The notes beneath the pieces are model-generated. The model did not search any database. It was not told the DNA's origin and was given only the letters and a program-made list of their open reading frames with translations. Shown here piece by piece: positions 9,754 through 19,202 of a DNA stretch of 64,000 nucleotides; within the stretch, counting starts at the first letter, position 1; the number at the start of each line of letters is the position of its first letter. Both the position numbers and the translations under genes were made by a program. The stretch comes from Agrobacterium fabrum str. C58 (GTDB taxonomy: Bacteria > Pseudomonadota > Alphaproteobacteria > Rhizobiales > Rhizobiaceae): positions 184,001-248,000 of the forward strand of contig NC_003062.2 in assembly GCF_000092025.1 (NCBI RefSeq). The letters run 5' to 3'.

Positions 9754-11399
9754 TCGCCATGAAGGAAACAAATACCCAGCCGCTTCTTTCTGTCCGTGAT
9801 CTCTCCGTCGCCTTCCATCAGGGTGGTGCAACCAGCGTCGCTGTCGATCACGTCTCCTTCGACCTGATGCCGGGCGAAGTCGTCGCACTCGTCGGCGAAT
9901 CCGGTTCCGGCAAGTCGGTGACGGCGAATTCCATTCTCAAATTGCTGCCCTATCCGGCAGCGAGCCATCCCTCGGGTAAAATCCTGTTCGACGGCAAGGA
10001 CATGTTGACCCTGCCGGAACGGGCGTTGCGTGCCGTGCGCGGCAACGACATCACCATGATCTTCCAGGAGCCGATGACCTCGCTCAACCCGCTCCACACC
10101 ATCGAGCGGCAGATCGGCGAGATACTGGAGCTGCATCAGGCAATCACTGGTGCAGAGGCGCGCCAACGCACATTGGAACTGCTGTTGCAGGTCGGCATCC
10201 GCGAGCCGGAAAAGCGCCTGAAGGCCTATCCGCACGAATTGTCCGGTGGCCAGCGGCAGCGCGTGATGATCGCCATGGCGCTCGCCAACCGGCCGAAACT
10301 GCTGATCGCCGACGAGCCGACCACCGCGCTCGATGTGACGGTGCAGGCGCAGATCCTGGAACTGCTCGGTGATCTGAAAACGCAGCACGGCATGTCCATG
10401 CTGTTCATCACCCATGATCTCGGCATCGTCCGCAAATTTGCCGATCGCGTCTGCGTCATGACCAAGGGCAAGATCGTTGAAACCGGCACGGTGGAGCAGG
10501 TATTTACCGATCCGCAGCACGCCTATACCCGCCATTTGCTGGCAGCCGAACCGAAGGGTGAGCCGCCGCATTCCGATGCCAGCAAACCGGTGGTTATGCA
10601 GGGTGACGACATCAAGGTCTGGTTCCCCATCAAGGCGGGACTGATGCGCCGGGTGATCGACCATGTGAAGGCGGTTGATGGTATCGACATTACCCTGCGC
10701 GCCGGCCAGACCGTGGGCGTAGTGGGCGAATCCGGCTCCGGCAAGACGACGCTTGGTCTCGCTCTCTCGCGGCTGATTGCCTCGAAGGGTCGCATCAGCT
10801 TCATCGGCCAGTCGATCGACAGCTATTCCTATGAGATGATGAAGCCGCTCAGGAACCGGCTGCAGGTGGTTTTTCAGGATCCCTATGGTTCGCTCAGCCC
10901 GCGCATGTCGGTCGGCGAAATCATCGCCGAAGGCCTGAAGGTCCATGAGCGGTCTCTCTCCGCCGACGAGCGCGATACGCGGGTTGCCACGGCACTGGAA
11001 GAGGTGGGCCTCGATCCTGCCACCCGCTGGCGGTATCCGCATGAGTTTTCCGGCGGCCAGCGCCAGCGCATCGCGATTGCCCGCGCCATGGTGCTTAAAC
11101 CCCGTTTCGTCATGCTGGACGAGCCTACATCCGCTCTCGATATGAGCGTGCAGGCGCAGGTGGTCGATCTGCTGCGCGATCTTCAGGCAAAGCATGAACT
11201 GGCCTACCTCTTCATCAGCCATGATCTGAGGGTGGTGAAGGCGCTCGCCAACGACCTGATCGTCATGCGCCACGGCAAGGTGGTGGAGAGCGGTCCGGCG
11301 GCTGAGATTTTCGCCAATCCGCAGCAGGATTACACCAAGGCACTGCTGGCAGCGGCCTTCAATATAGAGGCGGTGGAAACAAAGGCGGTCAGCCAGTAA
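9750..11399 (+). CDS. yejF: Peptide ABC transporter ATP-binding protein YejF (two ATPase domains)
   Basis: This 549-residue protein contains two complete ABC ATPase domains in tandem. The first has Walker [10 protein letters not shown], signature [16 protein letters not shown] and Walker [13 protein letters not shown]. The second has [24 protein letters not shown] and [12 protein letters not shown]. It energises the YejABEF importer. The listed GTG overlaps the yejE stop (GTGA); an ATG at 9759 is an alternative start. It is the last gene of the operon. Confidence 0.93.
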   Translation: MIAMKETNTQPLLSVRDLSVAFHQGGATSVAVDHVSFDLMPGEVVALVGESGSGKSVTANSILKLLPYPAASHPSGKILFDGKDMLTLPERALRAVRGNDITMIFQEPMTSLNPLHTIERQIGEILELHQAITGAEARQRTLELLLQVGIREPEKRLKAYPHELSGGQRQRVMIAMALANRPKLLIADEPTTALDVTVQAQILELLGDLKTQHGMSMLFITHDLGIVRKFADRVCVMTKGKIVETGTVEQVFTDPQHAYTRHLLAAEPKGEPPHSDASKPVVMQGDDIKVWFPIKAGLMRRVIDHVKAVDGIDITLRAGQTVGVVGESGSGKTTLGLALSRLIASKGRISFIGQSIDSYSYEMMKPLRNRLQVVFQDPYGSLSPRMSVGEIIAEGLKVHERSLSADERDTRVATALEEVGLDPATRWRYPHEFSGGQRQRIAIARAMVLKPRFVMLDEPTSALDMSVQAQVVDLLRDLQAKHELAYLFISHDLRVVKALANDLIVMRHGKVVESGPAAEIFANPQQDYTKALLAAAFNIEAVETKAVSQ

Positions 11400-11498
11400 G
11401 ACACATCATCTTTCCATTAAGGCAATGATTTTTTGTTGCTTTGCGGAAAACGCCGACCCATGTTGTGGTCAGCGTGACATGGAAACGGATTGATTGCG

Positions 11499-12747
11499 AT
11501 GGCAGCGGATGTGGTCGTTTTGGGAGCGGGGATCATCGGGGTCTCTGTCGCTTTGCAACTGGCCCGCAGGGGCAAATCGGTGGTGCTGTTGGACCGGCGC
11601 GGACCGGGCGAAGAGACCTCTTTCGGCAATGCCGGTCTGATCCAGAGAGAGGGCGTGGTGCCCTATGGCTTCCCGCAGGACCTTGCGCTGTTGCTGCGCT
11701 ATTCACTGAACAACAGGATCGATGTCCGTTATCGCCTCTCGGCCCTGCCGAAGATTGCGCCTTTCCTTGGTCGCTACTGGTATAATTCCGCAGCCATCAG
11801 GCATGCCGCGATTGCCCGCGCCTATTCGCCGCTGATCGAGCACTCCGTGTCCGAGCACAATATCCTCATCGATGAGGCGAAAGCCGCCGATCTGATCGTC
11901 AAAAATGGCTGGATGGAGGCCTATAGAACCGCCGAGAGGCGGGACGCTGACTATGCTTTTGCTGAGCGTCTTTCGCGCGAGCACGGCATTTCCCATACGA
12001 AACTAGACGCTGAAGAGCTGGCAACGGCAGAACCGCATCTCAGTCGTAATTTCGCCGGCGGCCTGAAATGGAATGATCCCTGGTCAGTACGAGATCCGCA
12101 CGCGCTGACGCTTGCTTATGTCAAACTGTTCGAAAGCCTCGGTGGAACCCTTTGTCCGGGGCGATGCCTCCACCCTCAGCCAGACGACAAGCGGCTGGAC
12201 AGTGCGTACCGAGACGGGGGCGGTGGAGGCCGAGCAGGCCGTTGTGGCACTTGGCCCCTGGGCGGACGCGGTGACGGAAAGGCTGGGCTATCGCTTCCCG
12301 CTTGGCGTCAAGCGCGGCTATCATATGCATTATGCGCCGCAGGAAGGCACAAAGCTTAACAACTGGCTGATCGATGCCGAGCGGGGATATTTCCTGGCGC
12401 CGATGCGCAAGGGCATCCGCCTGACAACCGGTGCCGAATTTGCCGAACGCGATGCACCGAAATCCCCCGTGCAGATCGAGCGGGCGGAACGGGTTGCCCG
12501 CACAGTCTTTCCCCTTGGCGGCCGGCTGGATGCGGAACCTTGGATGGGTGCCAGGCCCTGCACGCCGGATATGATGCCGATCATCGGCAAGGCGCCGCGC
12601 CACAGAACGTTGTGGTTCGCCTTCGGGCACGCCCATCACGGACTGACGCTTGGGCCGATCACCGGCCGTGTTCTGGCGGAAACCATGCTGGGAGAAGCGC
12701 CTGTTATCGCTATCGATGCCTATCGTCCGGAAAGGTTCAATCCCTGA
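11499..12747 (+). pseudogene. DadA-like FAD-dependent amino-acid oxidoreductase, split by a +1 frameshift
   Basis: The product resembles the D-amino-acid dehydrogenase (DAO/DadA) family: the N-terminus has the dinucleotide motif VVVLGAGIIGVSVALQLARRG and the C-terminus has RPCTPDMMPIIGKAPRH with the conserved FAD-binding end. The first frame is good through AYVKLFESLGGT (to 12149) and then degenerates; the second frame resumes exactly with FVRGDASTLSQ from 12151. Removing one C from the CCC run at 12148-12150 joins both parts into one protein of about 415 residues. Either the gene is broken in this strain or there is a sequencing error in the run. It follows yejF by about 100 bp and might have belonged to peptide or D-amino-acid use. 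Confidence 0.8.
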
Positions 12748-12922
12748 TAGCCGAATCCGCTGGCCTTCCTGTGACAGCCCACGTAACATGATCATATACA
12801 AAGGGGAAAAGGGGCAAACGTCATCATGGTGGCGAGGTTTCTCATCTATCAGCAGCAGGACGACTTTCGTTAGCGAAACTCGCTGCGCATGAAACGAGAT
12901 GGAAACGGCTTGCTGGTGCATA

Positions 12923-14281
12923 ATGTATGATATTGAAAACGCAAAGAAATTTTTCGCTGATAATCCCGATATCGAAATTCTCGAAGCTTTCGTCATAGAT
13001 GCGAACGGCGTTCCGCGCGGTAAATGGATTCCGCGTGAGAGAGCAATTGACGTGCTTGAAAAGGGAATGGCGATCCCGCGATCCGTTTATGCGCTGGATA
13101 TCTGGGGCCGGGATGTGCACGCCGCAGGTCTCGCCGAAGGCACGGGTGATCCTGATGGTTTTTGTTTCCCCGTTCCCGGTACGCTGTCACGGGTAACATG
13201 GCTTGGCCGGCCGACGGCGCAGGTTCTGCTGGCGATGAAAAACGCGGATGGGACCGGATTTTATGGTGATCCGCGCCATGTTCTGTCGCAGGTTCTGAAC
13301 GCCTATAAAAAGGCTGGCCTCACGCCGGTCGTGGCGACCGAACTGGAATTCTACCTCATCGATCCCGTCCGCTCGGCGCTTGACCCGGTGCGCCCGCCGC
13401 ACAGCCGCGAAGGTCGCTGGCACACCGGCCAGACGCAGGTTCTATCGATTTCCGAATTGCAGGATTTCGAGGATGTCTTCCATGATATCGCGACAGCCTG
13501 CCGCGCCCAGGGTGTGCTTGCAGATACGACGCTGCGGGAAAATGGCCCCGGGCAATATGAGATCAACCTCAACCACGTGCCGGATGCCCTGCAGGCCGCC
13601 GATTTTGCCGTCTTCCTGAAACGCATCGTCAAAGGTGTGGCGCGACGGCACGAACTCGACGCCACCTTCATGGCCAAGCCCTATGGGCTGCAGGCCGGCA
13701 ACGGCATGCATGTGCATTTTTCCGTTCTCGACAGGGACGGCAGGAATATCTACGCCGGGGAAAACGGTCCGTCGGATGCGCTGATGCACTCGGTCGGCGG
13801 CCTGTTGGAAAACATGGGGGAGAGCATGGCGATCTTCGCTCCCCATGCCAATTCCTATCGCCGCCTCACCCCAAGCGAACACGCGCCGACCTACGCTTCG
13901 TGGGGTATCGACAACCGCTCGGCGGCGGTCCGCGTCATCGTGGCCAGCAAGGCGGCAACCCGCATCGAACACCGCGTCGCCGGCGCCGACACCAATCCCT
14001 ACCTGGTCCTCGCGATGATCCTCAGCGCCGCTATCGCCGGCATGAAGGAGAAGCGCCAGCCCGGCGGCGCGATTGCCGGTGACAGCCACGCGATCAATCA
14101 CGAACCGCTTCCCACCAACTGGGACTATGCATTGCAGCGCTTCACGCGTTCGAGCTTTGCCTATGCGACGCTCGGCCAGAAGTACCGCACGCTGTTTTCC
14201 GCCTGCAAGCAGCAGGAGCTTTCCGAATTTTCCCTGCGTGTAACCGACGTCGAATATGACGCCTATATCAGGACGGTGTGA
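12923..14281 (+). CDS. puuA: Glutamine synthetase-family protein, probable gamma-glutamylputrescine synthetase (PuuA-like)
   Basis: This is a type I glutamine synthetase fold protein of about 452 residues. The catalytic-domain signature NGMHVHFSVLDRDGRN, the Glu-rich ATELEFYLID metal-site stretch, and the late RIEHRVAGADTNPYLVLA segment are present. It lacks the adenylylation site region of true GlnA, and the adjoining FAD oxidase makes gamma-glutamylation of putrescine or a related amine the likely reaction. An in-frame ATG at 12899 would add eight residues; neither start has a strong ribosome site. Substrate identity is inference from context. Confidence 0.78.
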   Translation: MYDIENAKKFFADNPDIEILEAFVIDANGVPRGKWIPRERAIDVLEKGMAIPRSVYALDIWGRDVHAAGLAEGTGDPDGFCFPVPGTLSRVTWLGRPTAQVLLAMKNADGTGFYGDPRHVLSQVLNAYKKAGLTPVVATELEFYLIDPVRSALDPVRPPHSREGRWHTGQTQVLSISELQDFEDVFHDIATACRAQGVLADTTLRENGPGQYEINLNHVPDALQAADFAVFLKRIVKGVARRHELDATFMAKPYGLQAGNGMHVHFSVLDRDGRNIYAGENGPSDALMHSVGGLLENMGESMAIFAPHANSYRRLTPSEHAPTYASWGIDNRSAAVRVIVASKAATRIEHRVAGADTNPYLVLAMILSAAIAGMKEKRQPGGAIAGDSHAINHEPLPTNWDYALQRFTRSSFAYATLGQKYRTLFSACKQQELSEFSLRVTDVEYDAYIRTV

Positions 14282-14282
14282 G

Positions 14283-15584
14283 ATGGCTGAGGTAACGAAC
14301 ATTCCCAATCCCGGCCACACATCGTCGTGGTATGCGGCCTCCGCCAATGTCAAATCCGTGCGACCGACGCTTGAGGGCGCGCTGGAGGCCGATGTCTGCA
14401 TCATCGGCGGCGGTTTCACCGGCATTTCAGCCGCGCTGGAACTCAGTGAACGCGGTTATGCCGTCATCGTTCTGGAAGGCGTTAGGGTCGGCTTCGGCGC
14501 TTCCGGCCGCAATGGCGGCCAGATCGTCAACGGCTATAGCCGTGATCTCGAAACCATCGCCCGACGTTACGGCCACGAAAAGGCGGTGAAGCTCGGAGAA
14601 ATGTCGCTGGAGGGCGGGACGATCATCCGCAGCCGTGTCGCCAAATACGGCATCGACTGCGATCTGGTCGACGGCGGCTTCTTCGCCGCCTTTACGCCGA
14701 AGCAGATCCGCGAAATGGAAGCGCACAAAGCCCATTGGGAAAAACACGGCCATGGCGGTCTGGAAATGGTCTCCGAGGCGGATGTCGGCCAATATGTGAA
14801 GACGAACCGTTATGCCGGCGGCATGATCGACCGCTTCGGTGGTCACATCCACCCGCTTAATCTGGTGCAGGGCGAAGCGGCGGCGGCTGAAAGCCTGGGA
14901 GCCCGCATATTCGAGAATTCGCGCGTCATCGCGGTGGAGCAGGGCGCCAATCCCATCGTGCGCACGGCAATGGGCAGCGTGAAGGCGAAATACGTTCTCG
15001 TCTGCGGTAATGCCTATCTCGGCACTTTGCTGCCGGAAATCGGCGAGCGGATGATGCCGGTCTCAAGCCAGGTCATGGCGACGGAGCCGCTCGATGCCGA
15101 CCTTATCGAGGCCCTTCTGCCCGCCAATTATTGCGTCGAGGATGCGAATTACATTCTTGATTATTACCGCCGCACCTCGGATAACCGCCTGCTTTATGGC
15201 GGCGGTATAGGGTACGGCGGCAGTGACCCGGCCGATCTGACGGGTGTGATCCGGCCGAACATGCTGAAGACCTTTCCGCAGCTGGAAAAGACCAAGATCG
15301 AATTCGCCTGGAGTGGCAACTTCGCACTGACGCTCACGCGCATCCCGCATATGGGCAGGCTCTCGGATAATATCTATTTCTCACACGGCGACAGCGGCCA
15401 TGGGGTCACGACCACCCATCTGCTCGGCAAGATATTGGGCGAGGCCGTTGCCGGCCACGCCGAACGTTTCGATATCTGGAGCTCGCTGCCGAACTACCCG
15501 TTCCCCGGCGGCAAGACGTTCCGCGTGCCGCTGACCATGCTTGGTGCATGGTGGTACGGTTTGAGGGACAAGCTCGGACTCTAG
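14283..15584 (+). CDS. puuB: FAD-dependent oxidoreductase, probable gamma-glutamylputrescine oxidase (PuuB-like)
   Basis: This 433-residue DAO-family flavoprotein has the FAD motif VCIIGGGFTGISAALELSERG near residue 40 followed by GASGRNGGQIVNGY, the classic signature of PuuB/OrdL-type amine oxidases. The ATG lies one base after the stop of the upstream synthetase gene, so the two are cotranslated. Expected reaction: oxidation of gamma-glutamylputrescine to the aldehyde with release of ammonia and peroxide. The dehydrogenase and hydrolase of the pathway are not in this window. The TAG stop codon is contributed by the mosaic repeat that starts at 15580. Confidence 0.82.
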   Translation: MAEVTNIPNPGHTSSWYAASANVKSVRPTLEGALEADVCIIGGGFTGISAALELSERGYAVIVLEGVRVGFGASGRNGGQIVNGYSRDLETIARRYGHEKAVKLGEMSLEGGTIIRSRVAKYGIDCDLVDGGFFAAFTPKQIREMEAHKAHWEKHGHGGLEMVSEADVGQYVKTNRYAGGMIDRFGGHIHPLNLVQGEAAAAESLGARIFENSRVIAVEQGANPIVRTAMGSVKAKYVLVCGNAYLGTLLPEIGERMMPVSSQVMATEPLDADLIEALLPANYCVEDANYILDYYRRTSDNRLLYGGGIGYGGSDPADLTGVIRPNMLKTFPQLEKTKIEFAWSGNFALTLTRIPHMGRLSDNIYFSHGDSGHGVTTTHLLGKILGEAVAGHAERFDIWSSLPNYPFPGGKTFRVPLTMLGAWWYGLRDKLGL

Positions 15585-15688
15585 AGCATTTCCAGTAAAA
15601 CTGCGTAGCGGTTTACGTCCGGACAATAAGATAAAACAAAGAGATAGAGCGCGTCTCCCGCTTCCGTTTAGACCGGACGTGCTCTAGA
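15580..15688. repeat. Rhizobial intergenic mosaic element (RIME-like) with inverted ends
   Basis: The 109-bp stretch begins TCTAGAGCA and ends TGCTCTAGA, perfect inverted termini of 9 bp. Inside, ACGTCCGG near 15616 and CCGGACGT ending at 15680 form a second inverted pair, and a segment AACAAAGAGATAGAGC is typical of the abundant palindromic intergenic elements of Rhizobium and Agrobacterium. It lies exactly between two convergent genes and both stop codons fall in its ends. It probably also serves as a bidirectional transcription barrier. Confidence 0.65.
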
Positions 15689-16193
15689 ATTTTAGCGTCT
15701 TCAGGCCAGCCAGCGCATTCGCTACGATCTCCTCAGGTGTGGAATCGATGCTGACCGTGACGACACCCGGTTCCCCGGTCGGCACTTCCAGCGTGGCAAG
15801 CTGGGTCTGAAGCAGCGAGAGCGGCATGAAATGACCCTTGCGTTCACCCATGCGCCGGCTGAGAAGCTCCAGGCTGCCATCAAGATAAACGAAGGCGAGT
15901 GGGCCACCGGTCGCCTCACGAAGGCGGTCGCGATAGATTTTCTTGAGGGCGGAGCAGGAAACCAAAACGCCCTTGCCTTCACTGCCATTGCGCAGTTCCG
16001 CGCCGATCAGATCGAGCCATGGCCAGCGGTCGTCGTCGGTCAGCGGAATGCCTTCCGACATCTTGTCGACATTGGATTTCGGGTGCAGCTTGTCGCCTTC
16101 AATGAAGGCGATACCCAGCTTCTCCGCCAGTCCCTCTGCGACCGTGGACTTGCCGGAGCCGCTCACTCCCATCACGACGATTGCCTGTGTCAC
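15684..16193 (-). CDS. gntK: Gluconokinase
   Basis: GntK phosphorylates gluconate to 6-phosphogluconate with ATP, feeding the Entner-Doudoroff and pentose phosphate routes. The 169-residue P-loop kinase shows Walker A GVSGSGKSTVAEGLAEKLG, followed by FIEGDKLHPKSNVDKMSEGIPLTDDDRWPWL, the diagnostic gluconokinase block (positions about 30-60), and RMGERKGHFMPLSLLQTQLATLE. The gene ends inside the mosaic repeat. Confidence 0.95.
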   Translation of the reverse strand: MTQAIVVMGVSGSGKSTVAEGLAEKLGIAFIEGDKLHPKSNVDKMSEGIPLTDDDRWPWLDLIGAELRNGSEGKGVLVSCSALKKIYRDRLREATGGPLAFVYLDGSLELLSRRMGERKGHFMPLSLLQTQLATLEVPTGEPGVVTVSIDSTPEEIVANALAGLKTLKF

Positions 16194-16280
16194 CCGAACC
16201 TCTGATGTTTCTGTTTCGACGGTCAGCCCCTACCATGTGCGGCGGGTGCCGGGAACCTTAAATTTGGACGGCTCCGCATG

Positions 16281-17021
16281 TCAGTGTCCGGTTTTGCGGG
16301 CTGCGGATCTTTCCAGTGCGGAAAAGCCAGCGTGGATCAGGATCGCCAGTGCAGCAACGATCAAACCGCCCTGGAGAATGAAGGCGAGATTGTTGGATTG
16401 CAGGCCGGCGATGATCACTTCGCCGAGCGTGCGGGCGGCAACCGTGGACCCAATGGTCGCGGTGGAAAGGCTGATGACCGCCGACAGCCTGACGCCGGCG
16501 AGAATGGCCGGAAGGGCAAGCGGCAGCTCCACTTTGGTGAGCCGTTGCCAGCCGGTCATACCGCTGCCTCTGGCGGCATCCATCACCGTGGCGGGCAGGG
16601 TTGTCAGCCCGGTCAGCGTATTTTCGAACACCGGCAGAAGTGCATAGAGAAACAGGGCGATGAGCGTGGGTTTCTCGCCAAAGCCGATCATCGGCACGGC
16701 CAGCGCCAACACCGCCACCGGCGGAAAGGTCTGGCCGATATTGACGATGCTGCGCGACAGCGGCAGGAAATCCGCCCCGAAAGGCCGGGTGACGAGAACC
16801 GCAAGCGCCCCTGCCGTGAGCGTGGCGAGGCCGGTCGCGATCGCAACGATGGTCAGATGCGACAGCGTCAGGGAAAAGAGATTGGCCTGCGTGTAGATGG
16901 CCGGCGCATTGGCCTGCACGAGAGGGCGGAAGATCGGTGCGAAGATTTGCGGCGCGGCAAGAAAAATGATCAGCGCCAGCACCAGAAGCCCGAGAGAGAG
17001 AAAAGAGAAGGCGTTTTTCAT
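16281..17021 (-). CDS. yehW: Osmoprotectant-type ABC transporter permease (YehW-like)
   Basis: This is a 246-residue inner-membrane permease with five to six helices and the permease loop AARGSGMTGWQRLTKVELPLALPAILAG (EAA motif). It resembles OpuBB/OpuBD and YehW, the permeases of quaternary-amine importers. It is the last gene of a four-gene minus-strand operon in the same order as Escherichia coli yehZYXW, and its ATG overlaps the stop of the ATPase gene by 4 bp. Confidence 0.85.
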   Translation of the reverse strand: MKNAFSFLSLGLLVLALIIFLAAPQIFAPIFRPLVQANAPAIYTQANLFSLTLSHLTIVAIATGLATLTAGALAVLVTRPFGADFLPLSRSIVNIGQTFPPVAVLALAVPMIGFGEKPTLIALFLYALLPVFENTLTGLTTLPATVMDAARGSGMTGWQRLTKVELPLALPAILAGVRLSAVISLSTATIGSTVAARTLGEVIIAGLQSNNLAFILQGGLIVAALAILIHAGFSALERSAARKTGH

Positions 17022-17956
17022 GGGGCGCCAGTGGCACGCTGAAGGAGAACATCACGCCGCACCCGGCCAATGGGTTGCCCATCGTCCTTTATGACAGGCA
17101 AGACATCGCGACCCGCCCATAACATGGCCGACAGGGCATCGCGCTGGCTGGTGCCTTCGGTGAGCGGCGCACCTTCTGCACTTCCCGGCTCCACGATGTC
17201 GGCGACGGTCAGAACCGAAAGCAGTTTCAACGCGCGTTCGTTTTCGCCAATCATGGTGCGGACGAAATCCGTCGCCGGTTTCAGCACCAGCTCGGCCGGC
17301 GGGCAATCCTGCACGATGCGGCCCTTGTCCATCACGGCAATGCGATCCGCCAGATGGAAAGCCTCGTCCATGTCGTGCGTGACGAGGACGATGGTAACAC
17401 CGAGTTTCTTCTGGATATCGAGAAGGTCGTTCTGGGCCTTGGCGCGGATCACCGGGTCCAGCGCGCCGAAGGGTTCGTCCATCAGGAGAATGTTTGGTTC
17501 CGCGGCCAGTGCACGGGCCACGCCGACACGCTGCTGCTGGCCGCCGGAAAGCTCATGCGGAAAACGATCCGCATAAAGCGCGGGATCAAGCTGGAACAGA
17601 TGCATGAGCGCATCGATCTTGGCCTTGATGCGCTGGCGATCCCAACCGATCAGCTGCGGCACGGTCGCGATATTTTCCGCCACGGTTCGATGCGGAAACA
17701 GCCCATGCCCCTGGATGGCGTAGCCGATCTGGCGGCGCAGTTTGAAACCAGGAATGGCGCTGATGTCTTCGCCGTCGATGCGGATCGTGCCGGAGGTCGG
17801 TTCCACAAGCCGGTTGATCATGCGCAGCAGGGTGGTTTTCCCCGATCCTGATGTGCCGACGATGACGGTGACGGTACGCGGCGCGACGGTCAGCGAGACC
17901 TGGTCCACAACGGTCGTATCGCCATATCGTTTCGTGATGGTGTCGATTTCGATCAT
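17018..17956 (-). CDS. yehX: Osmoprotectant-type ABC transporter ATP-binding protein (YehX-like)
   Basis: The 312-residue ATPase has Walker [20 protein letters not shown], the signature LSGGQQQRVGVARALA and Walker B ILLMDEPFGALDP; the RMINRL(V)EPTSGTI pattern is typical of glycine-betaine/carnitine/choline (OpuA/ProV-type) ATPases. A C-terminal region of about 80 residues carries a degenerate CBS-like module (ALSAMLWAGRDVLPVIKDDGQPIG). The frame is open far upstream, but MIEIDTITKRYGDTTVVDQ at 17956, overlapping the permease stop, is the correct start. Confidence 0.9.
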   Translation of the reverse strand: MIEIDTITKRYGDTTVVDQVSLTVAPRTVTVIVGTSGSGKTTLLRMINRLVEPTSGTIRIDGEDISAIPGFKLRRQIGYAIQGHGLFPHRTVAENIATVPQLIGWDRQRIKAKIDALMHLFQLDPALYADRFPHELSGGQQQRVGVARALAAEPNILLMDEPFGALDPVIRAKAQNDLLDIQKKLGVTIVLVTHDMDEAFHLADRIAVMDKGRIVQDCPPAELVLKPATDFVRTMIGENERALKLLSVLTVADIVEPGSAEGAPLTEGTSQRDALSAMLWAGRDVLPVIKDDGQPIGRVRRDVLLQRATGAP

Positions 17957-19119
17957 GGCTTCTGCCTTCCGCCTGCGCTGAAGAGATTGCTGTCTATGAG
18001 GGCGTCGAGTGTGATCGCGGCGGCAAAGCCGAGGAGAACGGTCGGCACGGTGCCGAGCAGCACGAGGTCCATGGCCGTCTGCCCGATGCCCTGAAACACG
18101 AAAACGCCAAAACCGCCGCCGCCGATCAGGGCGGCGATTGTCGCGAGCCCGATATTCTGCACCAGCACGATGCGGATGCCGGTGAGGATGACCGGCATGG
18201 CGAGCGGAAATTCCACCCGCAGCAAACGCTGGACCGGTGTCATGCCAAGCCCACGCGCCGCTTCCCGGATCGCGTGGGAAACGCCGGCAAGACCGACCAC
18301 CGTGTTGGAAACGACCGGCAGCAGCGAATAGAGAAACAGCGCCACGAAAGCCGGCGCCATGCCGATGCCGGCAATGCCGATCCTCGCCGCGCCCGGAACG
18401 GTGGCCGCAATCCATCCGAGCGGCGCGATCAGAAGCCCGAACAGCGCGATGGAGGGAATGGTCTGGACGATGTTGAGACTGTTCAGGACGCCTGCCCGCA
18501 GCCGCTCGACCTTGTAACAGAGGATGCCCAGCGGAATGCCCGCGACGGTCGCGGCGATCAGCGACCCGATGGCGAGCTCCACATGCCGCACCGCCTCGAT
18601 CCAGAATATGTCGGCTCGGCCGGTATATTCCTTGATGATGGAGAGATCGTTCCAGAGGCCGCTTGCCAATATCGCGGAAAGCGCCGCTATCGCCAGGAGC
18701 AACAGCAAGATCCGGATGGCGGGTTTGGGCTCCAGACGCGCGATACAATCCGTGGCGAGCAAAGCGAGCCCAACAAAGAGGAACCAGAAACCGCTGGACG
18801 GCGAAACCCGGGCAAAACTATTCCCGTCCGGCGTGAGAAAGGAGGCCGCCTGTCCGACGAAAACTGCGAGCGCCGCGAGACCGGCCAGCGCCGCTGCGAG
18901 TTTCAACCACGCGGGAAAGCGGAAAAAGGCGAAGAAGACCGCAAGAAGAATGATGGCTGCAAGGAGCGTCGCGGCCGCTGATGGAAGGGCCTCAAAGATC
19001 GTTCGTGTTTCCCCCTGAACGATCCTGTTGGCGCGAAACGTCATGAATGGCGACGCAAAAAGTGCATAAAGAAGCAGGCACGAAATCAGCACGCCCACCT
19101 TGTCAGGCCATTTCGTCAA
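17953..19119 (-). CDS. yehY: Osmoprotectant-type ABC transporter permease, long form (YehY-like)
   Basis: This 388-residue membrane protein combines an N-terminal part of about six hydrophobic segments (residues 1-170) with a C-terminal BPD_transp_1 domain carrying AARGLGMTPVQRLLRVEFPLAMPVIL. The length and layout match E. coli YehY rather than a simple OpuBB permease. The start is a TTG at 19119 preceded by GGGGAGCAGGA; no ATG is available in frame before the conserved region. It overlaps the ATPase gene by 4 bp. Confidence 0.85.
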   Translation of the reverse strand: MTKWPDKVGVLISCLLLYALFASPFMTFRANRIVQGETRTIFEALPSAAATLLAAIILLAVFFAFFRFPAWLKLAAALAGLAALAVFVGQAASFLTPDGNSFARVSPSSGFWFLFVGLALLATDCIARLEPKPAIRILLLLLAIAALSAILASGLWNDLSIIKEYTGRADIFWIEAVRHVELAIGSLIAATVAGIPLGILCYKVERLRAGVLNSLNIVQTIPSIALFGLLIAPLGWIAATVPGAARIGIAGIGMAPAFVALFLYSLLPVVSNTVVGLAGVSHAIREAARGLGMTPVQRLLRVEFPLAMPVILTGIRIVLVQNIGLATIAALIGGGGFGVFVFQGIGQTAMDLVLLGTVPTVLLGFAAAITLDALIDSNLFSAGGRQKP

Positions 19120-19202
19120 ATCCTGCTCCCCTGTCTCCTGGGTTGGGATCGGATGATGAGAGCGCTTCCGTTCTCATGATCCTCTTCCCGCGCCATGAGC
19201 CC

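Noticed and set aside
9636..11273. 545-codon open frame antisense to yejF
   Set aside because: It is the high-GC shadow of a two-domain ABC ATPase gene; its translation is His/Arg-rich low-complexity sequence with no family motif, and the sense frame is unambiguous.
17957..18748. N-terminal extension of the YehX frame to 18748
   Set aside because: It lies inside the permease gene in another frame and the conserved ATPase start MIEIDTITKRYGD is at 17956.
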